From assembly GCA_000226015.1 (NCBI GenBank), contig JH153106.1, positions 196,862 to 260,861 of the forward strand: 64,000 bases of DNA, written 5' to 3'. The position numbers and the translations under genes are program-made. Source of the stretch: Mnemiopsis leidyi. Taxonomy: Eukaryota; Ctenophora; Tentaculata; Lobata; Bolinopsidae. The notes beneath the pieces were generated by a model. That model worked only from the letters and a program-made list of their open reading frames with translations. It did no database searches and was not told the DNA's origin. The first letter of the stretch is position 1. The number at the start of each line of letters is the position of its first letter. Positions 1 through 11,589 of the stretch are shown one piece after another.

Positions 1-2689
1 TTGGCTAAATTTTATATTAAGATATTTTAAAGTGCTTTGAATTGAATTTAGCTTCGCTGATTTATTTATAACTTTGTAAAAAAGATGTACACTAGAATTT
101 TAACAAGCTTTGCTGATTTTCGTTAAGATATCTGATGATGATAAAATTGGATTGAGCTGTGCAGATTGCGCTTTGACATAGCTATATAGATTTTGATTGA
201 GTGTGATGAGTGGTTGGGTCTGATCTTTTAAGCTTACATTCTGAATAAATCTTAAATCTAGATCCTGAATTCTTGACGGGAGGTCGGGAGCGAGCCATCT
301 GCTTTCCACTTAATAAGTCTCTTGCCTGATACTCATTATTTTACTTTTAACGCAATTAGGAAATGGCAAAATACTAACGACATAATGTCGGCAGATCTGA
401 TGTTTACTTCCACTATCCAGTATCCAAAACGCTATGTCAGTCAGATTTCATCGCTTCTTGTTTCTGACTGCTTTTTAGATGTTTTGTATAAGGCTCAACA
501 GTGAACCATGACTTTTTCTTCTACTTGCCCAACATAGAATAGAATACTAATAGAGTGACAAAAGTTCCCATGTATATGTCCTTGCCAAACTCGTTGGTGA
601 TGATGGGATCTTTTACCACTTTTACGGAAACCTACCTCACTGCAGCAGCTAAAACAATAGTCTAGCTTAGCCAATTATAGAACTGAGGCTGAGAGATGTG
701 GCTGAGTCTGTGGTTAGTAATGCTTGAGGTACTTTTATAATTAATCTCTCAACAGAGAGAGACTATGTCTTATACACTATTCACTGACGTACTTAAAAGC
801 TAATATCTTCCTCAATAAGGATAAGCCGCGGCATAATTTTTGTCCTTTATGCGTTCTTTCCTATTTTTCCTGAATAATCTGTTTTTATACAAACCATTTA
901 CAAAATATAGAGAGAGATTCGCATAATATTTAACTACACTAACAGCTCCTGCATGGGCTCAGAATAAAACTATTCTGCAACCTGAAACATTCAACAATAA
1001 GTATATTCCTCATTTTATTGGCCTTGCTATCATTAACATTTACTTGATGTTGTTATTTACGGGTTTATAGGTCAAATCCCCGAATTTCGTTCCATATGAA
1101 TATAGTAAGGTATCTATAAAAAACTAGGAAAACACCAGAGTGTTACTCACAATAACTACTACTAGAATGTAACTATTACTTAAATATCACGACTACTAGA
1201 ATATAACTACTACTAGAATATCACTACTACTAGAATATCACTACTACTTAACTACTAGAATATATACGAGCTAATTTACAGATCAAACAACACGTTATCA
1301 CATCATTAATTCATCATACCGCATTGTCTTCTTCATTGAGATTGAGAACAAATCAGAGTCGAAGTCACGCACTCCATCGAATGGTGTGCTTGTCGCATTT
1401 TGATCAATCAATTAAAATTCATCTCAATCCTCATTCGTAAGTCGCTGCCTACTTGCACGTACATCTGTCAGAAAAACAAAAAGCAACAAATTTACCTGAC
1501 AAAAGATGACGAAAAATTAGCTGACACTATCGATTGTAATAGCTAATAAAATCACAGTGGGAGGATCCCATTGCTGTAATGCTACATACATATATGCTCT
1601 TATTGTGTGTTCCCTTTTGTGTGGCGGAGATCATGTGATCCAGCAATACAAAACCAATACATTTCCCGTCCAGCGCTTCAGTCAACAGAAAATTCATTTC
1701 ACAATTATATGTGGACTTATATTGCCCAGACTTTCTTTTCTTGGCAATTACATCTAGTCTTGTATATACATATTGTTGTGGAATTCTGAGTAGGCGGCCG
1801 GCCCGTAGAGACGTGTGAAATTGACGGCATTGTCTGGAATTTAAACTCTGCAGTTCCCACCGTGACGTCTGACTCTGCCGCGGTTACTTCTCCAACCAAT
1901 GCATGGAACGAAGAACGCCGTAAAGGTTTTGTGAAGCATTTTATTTTCGTTCGTGGATCATTGAGTACCTTCTTGTTAGTTCTGTACTGAGCAAAAACCA
2001 AAGTCGTCAGGACAAAAGTTGTGAGCCTTAGAGTTAGACTTTCAGTTGATTTCTCGCATTGTATTAAGGTCATACATTGTATTAAGGTCATACATTGTCG
2101 CCTTGCAGCGTTGATCATAAATCTAGTCATTTCTTGTTATGAAAAATAATTTTATAATTAAAAATGAACCCACAGCGATGTTATTCTTAACCATAAACTG
2201 TGACAAAATGTTTTAAGTTTTTTTGCTGATTGCTCTCTGCTGATCTTCAATCTTTCTGATCTTTAGGTTTATAGTCTCTTGATTTCATATCCTGCTTCTG
2301 TGGTTGCTTGAAAGTATACAGGAAGCAAATATTTTGTTTTCATTTATAACTGAATCTTGTGGAACCTCAATGTAAATACTTAAATTAGAACAAAAAATTT
2401 ACATTAACGTATATCATGACAAAGCAGACGTGATATCTAATGTTAACTGTAAATTGTAAAGAGTGTGGTCTAGAGGGCAGAAGACATATATATATACCAG
2501 CCTCGAATTTCTTTGTTCAAAACTGTTGAAGGTGATAAAACCGCGTAAAGCTTCTATGTACCTTGCTGCTTGTCAACAAGAAAGAATAACTTTCAGTTGG
2601 CTCCTCGTGCAAAGTCTGCGAGTCTAGTTAGTGTCTGCCTATTAAGTTCCTTAAGGTGACCAGATAACAAACCCTTACATTCTAACAAC
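1..2689. other. No gene recognised
   Basis: I see no exon with convincing splice signals or protein similarity on either strand. Short open frames occur, for example one of 137 codons on the minus strand at 1717-2130, but its predicted protein has internal duplications and no recognisable motif. A degenerate ACTACTACTAGAATAT-type repeat lies at about 1140-1262. Confidence 0.5.
1140..1262. repeat. Degenerate tandem repeat (ACTACTAGAATAT-like)
   Basis: Several imperfect copies of a unit close to ACTACTACTAGAATATC follow one another. It is a simple minisatellite in a gene-free stretch. Confidence 0.7.
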
Positions 2690-2830
2690 CATGCCCTGTT
2701 TCCCAGGTTACAGCCATTCCCCATCTCCCAGGTTTCAACCCCTAACAACCATGCCCCATTCCCCAGATAACAACCATGACCCATTTCCCAGGTTTTAACC
2801 CCTGACTTCCATTTCCAAGGTAACAACCCC
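2690..2830. repeat. Degenerate C-rich tandem repeat
   Basis: Irregular copies of a unit resembling CCATTCCCCAGGTAACAACC follow each other. They create an apparent minus-strand open frame rich in Trp, Gly and Asn (2593-2958), which I treat as repeat-derived. Confidence 0.65.
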
Positions 2831-2939
2831 TCAAGACCATTCCCAACTTCCCAAGTAACCACCTCAAGGCCAAACAACCACAAAATGCTTAAATGCAGGC
2901 TTAAAAACAACTCTTGCAGTATACCATGAACATATGCCC

Positions 2940-3297
2940 ATGGTACTGATAACAACATGTTACTGATAACACCATGGTACTAATAACAACATGTTACTGA
3001 TAACACCATGGTACTGATAACAACATGGTACTGTCACTGATAACAACATGTTACTGATAACAACATGGTATTGATAACAACATGTTACTAATAACAACAT
3101 GGTACTGATAACAACATGGTACTGTCACTGATAACAACATATTACTGATAACAACATGGTACTGATAACAACATAGTACTTATAACAACATGGTTACATG
3201 GTACTTATAACAACATGGTACTTATAACAACATGGTACTTATAACAACATGGTACTTATAACAACATGGTACTGATAACATCATGGTACTAACAAGC
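2940..3297. repeat. Minisatellite, unit GTACTGATAACAACATG
   Basis: About twenty copies of a 17-18 bp unit (GTACTGATAACAACATG and variants with TTACTGATAACAACATG) run directly up to about 45 bp before the proposed start codon of gene A. The array therefore occupies what would be the promoter or 5' UTR of that gene. Confidence 0.85.
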
Positions 3298-3340
3298 CCT
3301 GTATCGATAACATCTAACGACCGTGCCCCAGGTATGCAGT

Positions 3341-6300
3341 ATGGGTATGACGACCTCGTCACTGGACTTGCCCCCTGCAGAAGACTACCTGACGCAGGTG
3401 TGTCTTGCTCTCAGGGAGTGCTCCTCAGTCCGGCTTATCCACGCTCCTAAAGAACTACGGGAGGTCGTTCAGAAGGCGGTGGAGAAGCACTGGTCTCCAG
3501 GTTAGTTAGGTTTCTGGATCTTAGTGGCGATGAATCCTTGATGACTTTTTATTTTTCCGTCTGTTTGTGTCTTGCTAATAGAGAACGGTATTCGTGGGGA
3601 AGTGTCTCAAATCAAAACAATTTGGAGACACCTCCTAAATCAAAACAAATATGAGACACTTCCCCACGAATACTTATCGTGATTCAAAAAGGTCGTAAAA
3701 TAACCAAATTAATTGGTATCTTAATCTGTCCAAGGTGGCACCAAGATTCTTGAGACGGATACTCTATGGGAATACCGGCTAAAGGGTCTTCCTTTTTGGA
3801 ACTCTTTCTCTCCACAGCGGTCTCTGCAAGTAAGAGTTTACTCCACTGTTATCTATTGAGATTATACTGTTAACACTTAAATTGTTAATTACTTACCAGT
3901 TCATGCTATTACTGACACTCATACCTTGATCCCGAAGTAGAATAATTCTAATATCCAAACAACCACTAATCTACATGATGGTGCTAAATTTAAACACGCC
4001 ACTTTTCATCCCACCCTCACCACGCCAGTTTCCATCCCCTCCTCACCACCCATCTAACCCAGGTACACTCTCTGATCTGCTACATGCTGGACGAGATGCA
4101 GGTAGCAGGATGGGACGTCCAAACTGCCACCGATCTCTCCCGGTGTAAAGACCTCTCCACTTTCTTCCTCAAACGACGAACCAAGGCCATGACTGATCGT
4201 GACGATCCGGTTCGTGCGCGACGAAATGTAAATAACTGGGATCACGGTCGGACGCATGAGAGTAACAAGCATGTCTGGAGATAATATATCTCTATATCTC
4301 TCTTCTGGGAGCATTACACTTGATCTTACATTGTACTGCCATGCTTCTCTGTATAAATCTTGTCTTCAAAACCTAATTCTCTTGATTCTTAACTTAGCTC
4401 AAATGTGATCAAATCTTATTTTGACTTGTTTTACAGATGATGAAACTTCTCAGATAATACTCTACATTTTAGCAGTCTTGGTCCACGTCGTGGCCATAAA
4501 ATTTGGATAGTACCCTGACAATGAACACTGAGCCTGCTTCTGTTATCTCTCATACTCTCTCAGTCTTTACTGAGGCGAAATCCCAGTCTTTTACTGAATG
4601 AAAGCATTTTTACTTTAACCTTTGCTCTTTTAAATTCTACTTTACAATGATTCATGTTTCTATTGTTTCTACACTTTCTCTATATCTGTAAGCCATTCTT
4701 TCTGAATCACCAACACGTGCTGATCACAGTGATGTCATCCTAACTCAAGAGACTAAACTATTCATCGATAACACAACACCACCCAGAGAATGATGTTCAG
4801 TGCTACGCTTGCTGACAAGAACAAGGTTTACGTTGTGAACGCCCCCAAACACGTCATCAACCAGCTCTTCACCATCTTCAGCAACCACTGGTCCAAAGGT
4901 CAGCAGGAATAATGAGGGAACAATGAGTTCAATCAGGAACTGTTGATATGACGTTTCTATGTTGTGATTGGTCATTACCTTCATCAATGATCGGTTGATA
5001 TCGGTTGAAAGATCAATTAACCGTTAATTTGACCAAAAATTTTTGGCAACTGTTTTTGTTTGAGTCACATATATGTATAGCATAATATCTAGTAGCCCTT
5101 TGATTACAAGTAAAAAGTAATCTTGGCAGCGTTACCTTTGCAACGTTCATCATTTTAACCTGGTAACATGAGCCATGTTACCCTGGTAACATTACCCATG
5201 TTTCCCTTGTAACCTTAAGTTTAACCATGTAACAATGGAAACATTACTCATGTTACACAAGTAATGTTTCCCAAGTTACCCTTGTAACGTTGCCCATGTT
5301 ACCTTGTAACGTTACCCATGTAATCTTGTAACTTAACCCATGTTACCTTGTAACGTAGCCCAACGTAACGTTAATCGCATTACCCTGGTAACTTAACCCA
5401 TGTTACCCTGGTAACTTAACCCATGTTACCTTGTAATGTAGCAAGTGTAACGTTAATTGCGTTACCCTGCTAGCATAACCCATGTTACTTTGAAACTTAA
5501 CCCATGTTACCTTGTAACTTAACCCATGTTACCCTGGTAACGCTAATCGCTATGTTACCCTGGTAACATTACCCACGTTACCTTGTAACGTAACACATGT
5601 TCAGGAGTACAGAGAGTCTCCAGGAATAAGTACGGTACCATCTTCACGCTGAAGGGAGAACCCTGGTCCGATGGAAAGTCTGCTTCTATCCAGGCGAGCT
5701 CTCTAGTTCACCGTCTTGTTTATACGATAGGTGGGTAGTAAACAATGTTCTTTGTTGGTGGTTTAGAGGGTTCTAATTTTCTCGCTGTGTTGCTTGTGTG
5801 GACAATGACGCAATGAAATAGACAAAGTATTGAAAAAATAGAAAATATAGAAGTATAGAAGTGTAGGCCAGCACCGTGCTGTCAGCTATACACTAGACGT
5901 AAACAAAATGTAAATGTAACCTATCCACGTTTTACCAGGCTTGCTGGGGTGGGACGTGAGTACTATTGCCCGTGTAAAGAACTTCAGGGACACCATCTTC
6001 TTTAAACAGAAGAGAATGAAGAAATTTGACGATCTTGTCGGCTGTTTCCTATCGATCAGCTTTTACGGTAAATTCGTGTTTTTCTCAAAGATTTTTTCAT
6101 TAATTCATTATGATTTGTCTTAAGAAACTTAGAACAACTATAATCGCTAAACAGCAATCGACTTGTGTTTAATTCTAGGTGGTGGACCATAATAGCAGCT
6201 GTAATCTTATCATCATTAATTGATTCCAGGTAAAAACAGGCTGCGACTGATACACTGCAGTGATCCCAACATAGCGGAGGACATTGAAAACTTCATCATC

Positions 6301-9300
6301 CAGAGTTGGGAGCCGGGTCTTGAAACAACACGCAAAATTCACGGCACCATTGAGTTCCGGGTAAAGATAATGTCGAGCACTTAGCTTCTTAGTCTAGATT
6401 AAATAGATTTGTACAGATCTATCTACAGATCTACCTACAGAACATCATTCTTCTGTTCGTGTTGTATTCTCGATACAGTCGCTAGCTTTCCCATTCATCC
6501 CGACGTCGCTCGGGCCTTTGATCCATTTTCCCGGGAAATGTAGCTCGCAGCTTTCTGACTGGAGCTATAAGTATAACCTTTGAGCTCTGATGGCACGATG
6601 TGATAGTCCATTTAGAGAGTGGGACTGCCTGCTATATCAATCAGACATTTGTCTGGCACAGGAATTTGTTGGGATTCCTTAAGATGGGATGACGGTTAAA
6701 GCTATGAATGTATTTTTATGTTTGTTAACCATCACCCACATGTCCAGCTGTTTGGGAAGCCATTTTGGTCAGACAGTACCGATGGTATTGACAGCAAATT
6801 ACTGATCTGCGCTCTACTGGCCATGCTTCAGAAGAAAGGGTTAGTACTACAGTATTTGTATGAGATTTAGTGGCGGTCCTAAGGTTTCCAGCTATGGCTG
6901 CGTAATTATGATTGAATGTTGAAAACTTGCTCGTGTTTCCATTATAAAAGCTCTTAGAATGTCTGTTTTCAAAATAATATGCCTGCAATTTAGAGAAAGC
7001 TCGGGCGATAAAACTAACAAATCCAGGTGGAGAATACACAACTTCATCAGCGCCACCAGATCTTTAGAAAACAAGGGGACTCTGCTCTTCAAAAAGGAAC
7101 CGAGCTCTGACGTTTCACCTATGTGTATATCTTTTGACGATGAGGTCCGATTTTAATTATTCTTATTTTTCTCACAATTTTTTTGCGAAAAAATTCATGT
7201 TATTGTAAGATTTTGTTGCACCTTTCAAGATAACCAATAATTTCAGGATAAGCTCCGTCTTATATCAGCCACAGACGACGTCAAGTGTACCGTTCGAACC
7301 GTCATAACTCAGCGACTTGGACCTAACGGCATCGTCAGGGAGGGAAACTTCAGGTTTGTCATTACATCTTCAGCATTTTTTCTGTGTTGTTACCTGGTTG
7401 CTCAATCAAGATTCGAATTATGATAATCGGCGCTCTGACTAGGAATGTTAATACACCATCCTATCAGGAACTGCTGGGAGTTTAAGCTGCACGGAGCTCC
7501 CTGGACCGGACTGTCCAGTGACGAGGGTATCAAGGTCAGATCTCTCCTCATCCATATCCTACAGGTCAGTCACGTCATCAGATTTCAAAAAAGGAAATGG
7601 ATTGTAATGGGTTAACCCATCACAAGCGAAGTCCTTAGTGCCCTATTTAAGAGGCGGTATTTTGCCGGAATTTATGCCTTGGTGGTGGTAAAACCTTGGA
7701 GCTGTAAGCAGGCTGTAATCGGATATCCTTAGTTTGAACTTCAATCGAGTTATCAAAGAATATCCTGATTTAGAAATAGATGCTTGTTATCGCAATCATT
7801 TTCGAAATAGCTAAATACCTCCCAGTCCCAGTTTGAAACTGGAAGGTTAACAAGTAATATGTGTACAAATTTCAGAAACTGTCCTTCAAAGGGTGGCACG
7901 TGATGACTTCTTTTGACGTTTGCTCCAAGATAAGCAAGAGCGACGACCGACACCCCCAGCCTCTCGACGCTCAGAGTTGGTACCTCTGCAAGAAGGAATC
8001 TCTCGGAATCATGTTCGACAAATGGAAAAGTAAGGCTTTCATGACGAAACCATTGCCCGTACCGCTACCAGTACCGAAGGCCTCTGAAAACAGTAAGGCA
8101 AATCATGTGAGGCGTGATAGTTTTCCCGTGGCGATGTGTATCACGTGTTCCAAACGTGACGTGTATCAAGTACGTGATGTGTATCATGTGACGTGATTTT
8201 CGGGGTTAGTTAAAGTCTAGAGCCTGTTCAGAGTTTTGGTTATTGAGTTCACTGAATTTTGAGCTATCCTAAAGTCAAGGGTATTTTCTTACATCGTGAG
8301 ACGTGAGTTCATCATTATCAAGCAATGTGATGGTGTTGTAATGTATCAGGGTTTCGCTTTATACTTTATAGTTTCATCAAACCAATTTAGATCAGTCCAC
8401 CTTTCATCATATAATCCGGATTCATTTAGAATTAGGGTCGTAAAAATGCGTTTTGCAACCATTAGTAACAACGAGGCTGTGTCATAAAAATACCCATCCT
8501 TGAGAATTTTCAGTGAAGAGTAAAGGTTCGGTAAATGGGGTTCCTGCGGCTAATTGTGAGTTGAGTACGTCAAAAGTCGTCAAAATTTTTGTTTTTGAAT
8601 AAAATTGTGACTGTGACTGTGAGATCATCAATTTTGGGACTTTTCGGTATAGATCATCTGTGAGGATTATGTTTCAAAGATTTTATTTCCGAACTCACAA
8701 CCAATACCGGATCTTTAAGTTTAAAGTTAAACTAACAATATTTGAAAAACAATATTAATTGACATATAACAACTTTTCCGGTAGAAATATTTAATTCATT
8801 TATGAGAAACATGTGACATTGACAATGACAATGACCAACAAAAATGACAAATCTTCTCTCACAGATGACCTGCTTGAAGACAAAGACAATGACGCTGAAC
8901 TTGAACAACTCCAAGAAGACTTACAGAACTACAATATAGACAAAATTGTTGACATTCCTCTCGATTTCAAAGTCTCTACCAAACTGAAACGAAAAAATAT
9001 CATGTCACCCTCTTCGGAGCACACCTCAAATAATATTACTCCACTAAATAAAACGAGACTTATGGAGACGAGAAATCGTGTCCTCGGACACCAATCGTAA
9101 ACGACTTGAACAAGAATTACTGACTTATGAACACCTGGCCTCGGTCTGACATGAACTTGACTACCTTTTTCTGTATTCTTGATCAACTTCCGATTGTGAA
9201 GGTTCGAAATGATATGGAAAAACATAATTTTAATTACATTATGTTTACAAAGTTAGTTCTCGTCAGTTTAATGGGACTAACGGAACGCATATCTTTTCAG

Positions 9301-9884
9301 AGAACGCAGACGTAGAACCATCCAAGAACAAGCGACAAAGCGTGAACAACAATCCTACCCTAAGTCACTCCACTGCCCCTGCCGAGAAATCTGTCGCCGA
9401 AATCGAGGACCCCGAATCGGACCAGGAATTAGATGTATCCGCCTCGGCTGTCAAACAAGACTTTTCTATCCCCACGATCGAGCGGAGCGAAGCTGCACCA
9501 TCACCGATCACAGAGTCGCTCAGGACAGAGGACATGACCACACCCGAATCTTCCCTGACAAACCTGATCAGGGACATGAAGAAGGAGGTAGCCAAGGAGA
9601 AGAGACTCCTACCAAAGGAGCCCCTCCCCAAGGAGGCTATCCCAGTTACCACTTTTATCGAGACGGTCGATGCGGCGGATTATGACAAGGATATGGATCA
9701 TCTGATCATCGAGGAAGAGTCTTTAGAGCCCGTCATGTGCAGTCTGAACAACGACGGGCTGGCGCCGTACGACTGTAAAACTATTTCTCCCGCCCCTTCA
9801 AATCACGACGAGTTTGAAATTCCTGAAATACTCGATGACATAATCAACACGATCTATTCTCCCCCTGTTTTCGATAAGAAGTGA
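3341..9884 (+). CDS. Four-repeat protein of unknown function with acidic tail (gene A, 14 exons)
   Basis: Exons 3341-3500, 3735-3829, 4063-4227, 4787-4898, 5605-5730, 5939-6067, 6230-6360, 6748-6839, 7027-7144, 7247-7353, 7468-7564, 7876-8029, 8865-9077 and 9301-9884 join in consistent phase with GT/AG borders and give 760 aa. Only the exon 13 donor (GTGTCC) is weak. Residues about 24-125, 141-245, 263-375 and 377-495 are four diverged copies of one domain. Each has an N-terminal strand (VRLIHAPKEL, VYVVNAPKHV, LRLIHCSDPNI, LRLISATDDV), a W..G turn in three copies, a central core (WEYRLKGLPFW, TIFTLKGEPW, IEFRLFGKPFW, WEFKLHGAPW), a GW(D/R/H)(V/I) strand, and an end near FFLKRR, FFKQKR, LFKKE or YLCKKE. 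The last ~265 residues are acidic, Ser/Pro-rich and look disordered. There is no signal peptide or membrane segment, so an intracellular protein is likely. I do not recognise a named family; similar single domains may exist in uncharacterised animal and fungal proteins (memory only). The start ATG (ATGGGTATG) is inferred, and an upstream exon is possible. Confidence 0.82.
3588..3673. repeat. Perfect 22-bp inverted repeat (hairpin) in gene A intron 1
   Basis: Bases 3588-3609 and 3652-3673 are exact reverse complements, separated by a 42-base loop that itself holds two copies of AAATCAAAACAA. It could be a small foldback element or a transcribed stem-loop. No flanking target duplication was evident. 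Confidence 0.85.
5155..5605. repeat. Minisatellite built from GTTACC..GGTAAC palindromes (gene A intron 4)
   Basis: Roughly twenty copies of a 20-24 bp unit such as GTTACCCTGGTAACTTAACC fill the 3' half of the intron and end at the exon 5 acceptor. Four copies of the perfect 14-mer GTTACCCTGGTAAC lie at 5177-5190, 5402-5415, 5528-5541 and 5554-5567. That 14-mer fits the RFX X-box consensus (GTNRCC, spacer, RGYAAC), which may be coincidental. Confidence 0.8.
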
Positions 9885-11500
9885 GGGAGGTGTCAGTTCG
9901 ATGATCCTGCCTCTTCCTGGTTTATTGTTATCAGTTTTGGGAGTATTCGTTATTCGTGGAATAGAATCTTGACCATAGAAAATCGCCCTTTCTGAAATTG
10001 TTGAACTTGAATCATACGACTTGGGATCAGTAAAGCATAACTGTAAAATTGGAATTGTTCGAGTCTCCAGGTTGCGGGAAATATGTTGACAACAGATGTA
10101 AAGTCACTTCGAGGATGACTTGATAATTGATGTCGTCCCATGTTAGATTACTTATTGCCTAACAAAGATCATATTGATAAAAGCTCTTGTTTAATGTTTT
10201 CGGGTACTTTCAATTCGTAAATTTCTAACCTATACTACCAAATTGTTTGTCAAATTTCTGGTATCCTGTACTGCTTTTCCGGCCAAGTTCAATGAACCCA
10301 TTATTGATATAAATTGTTTATTCTTGTGTACCTCGATACTCGATAGAATACTCCACAAATTCAAGAGCTATGCTTATCAAGCTTTAAATAACTCGCGATG
10401 ACTTACATCAGCCAGGTTTGCTTGGTTTTCCTCGGATGTTAAGTACGTATTTTGTACACACTATTTTATACACTATATATTTGCTTGGAATTAGTAATTA
10501 CTCTCGATTACTAACTTTTCCATCGGTTTTCCATATACTTGCTCGAAACTAGAGTTGTGCATCGAGCCCTGCAGCATAACTGGTTGTTTATCACGCTGCA
10601 ATGTGTAATAGTTATAAAATTCTTATCAAAACAGCTAGTAAAGCTAGTATAGCTGGTTTGTTAAAACTGCAGGATATAAACTGCCACCTGAGTCCTGAAT
10701 ATCACTGTCACTTGAGTCATACATTCTTATTCTGTAAGCGCACGGCCGCGTTTCAACTAATACTATGTGTTTCGAAAAGCAACTTATACTCAGAGGATCA
10801 ATTTACATCAATTTACATTGAAAGATGGTTCATGGTTGGTCAGTGCTCGGTTATCCTAGGCATGAGTAGTTGATTTTTCCACGTGCACTGAGTACTGACC
10901 ACTGTACTCTAGGTTATATATAGTTATACGGTTATCGCTATCAGACATAAGTGATCAGGGCCGGATATTCTGGTTCCTACTTCCAAACTCACTCGACAAA
11001 CTCACTCAACATTCTAATTATCATAATTCATCTCACAGTCACATCCGATATCCATGTTCAGGAGTAATCACATATTGTAGCAACTTGCACGTGTGAGAAA
11101 AGCCGCGCAATGCCACAATGACATAGTGAGATATTCACATGCGGTTTTCGAGTGTAGTCGTACACGCGTTATGCAAAGCGCGTGATAAATTTAATTTTAA
11201 ACTCGCCACACGCAGTACCGTTACCGCGGGCGCTACACGTGACGTAGACAATTAGGACTGAGCTACCTAGGATCCCAGGCATGACAGTTGTTCTATGACT
11301 ACGCAAATGTTTTATTTCTCTAATATAATTGTTCCTGCTGATCTTCTTGTTACCTTGGACTATATTCGGCCTTCACTCTGGGTATCTTTGTGTTGTCGTA
11401 GCTCACTCGTTCTATGGATATGTCTACATAGCCTACATCACCAGCCTTTGATAACCTCTAAGTTGTTTACTTAAAACCATGCAGTTTGTGCGAAAATTCT
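9885..11500. other. Intergenic, nothing recognised
   Basis: This follows the stop codon of gene A. I see no exon, RNA gene or transposon hallmark. No canonical AATAAA was noticed within the first ~400 bp after the stop. Confidence 0.5.
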
Positions 11501-11589
11501 GGTTCCTGGTTTAAGTCACAGCTTATGCCACCAATGACATATACAATTCCACGATCGATACCTATATTCTCAGAAACTGAAAGGCGCCC

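Noticed and set aside
1717-2130. 137-codon minus-strand open frame
   Set aside because: It starts with a duplicated CMTLIQ peptide from a short DNA repeat and shows no motif or splice context. Treated as chance.
2593-2958. 121-codon minus-strand frame rich in WEMGNG-like peptides
   Set aside because: The frame arises from the CCATTCCCCAGG-type minisatellite and is not protein-like.
2940-3297. CRISPR-like array
   Set aside because: The 17-bp units are contiguous without unique spacers, and the genome is eukaryotic.
8813-8864. MTLTMTMTNK start as a separate small gene
   Set aside because: A polypyrimidine tract with CAG at 8864 makes this intron; the coding exon starts at 8865 and joins exon 12 in phase.
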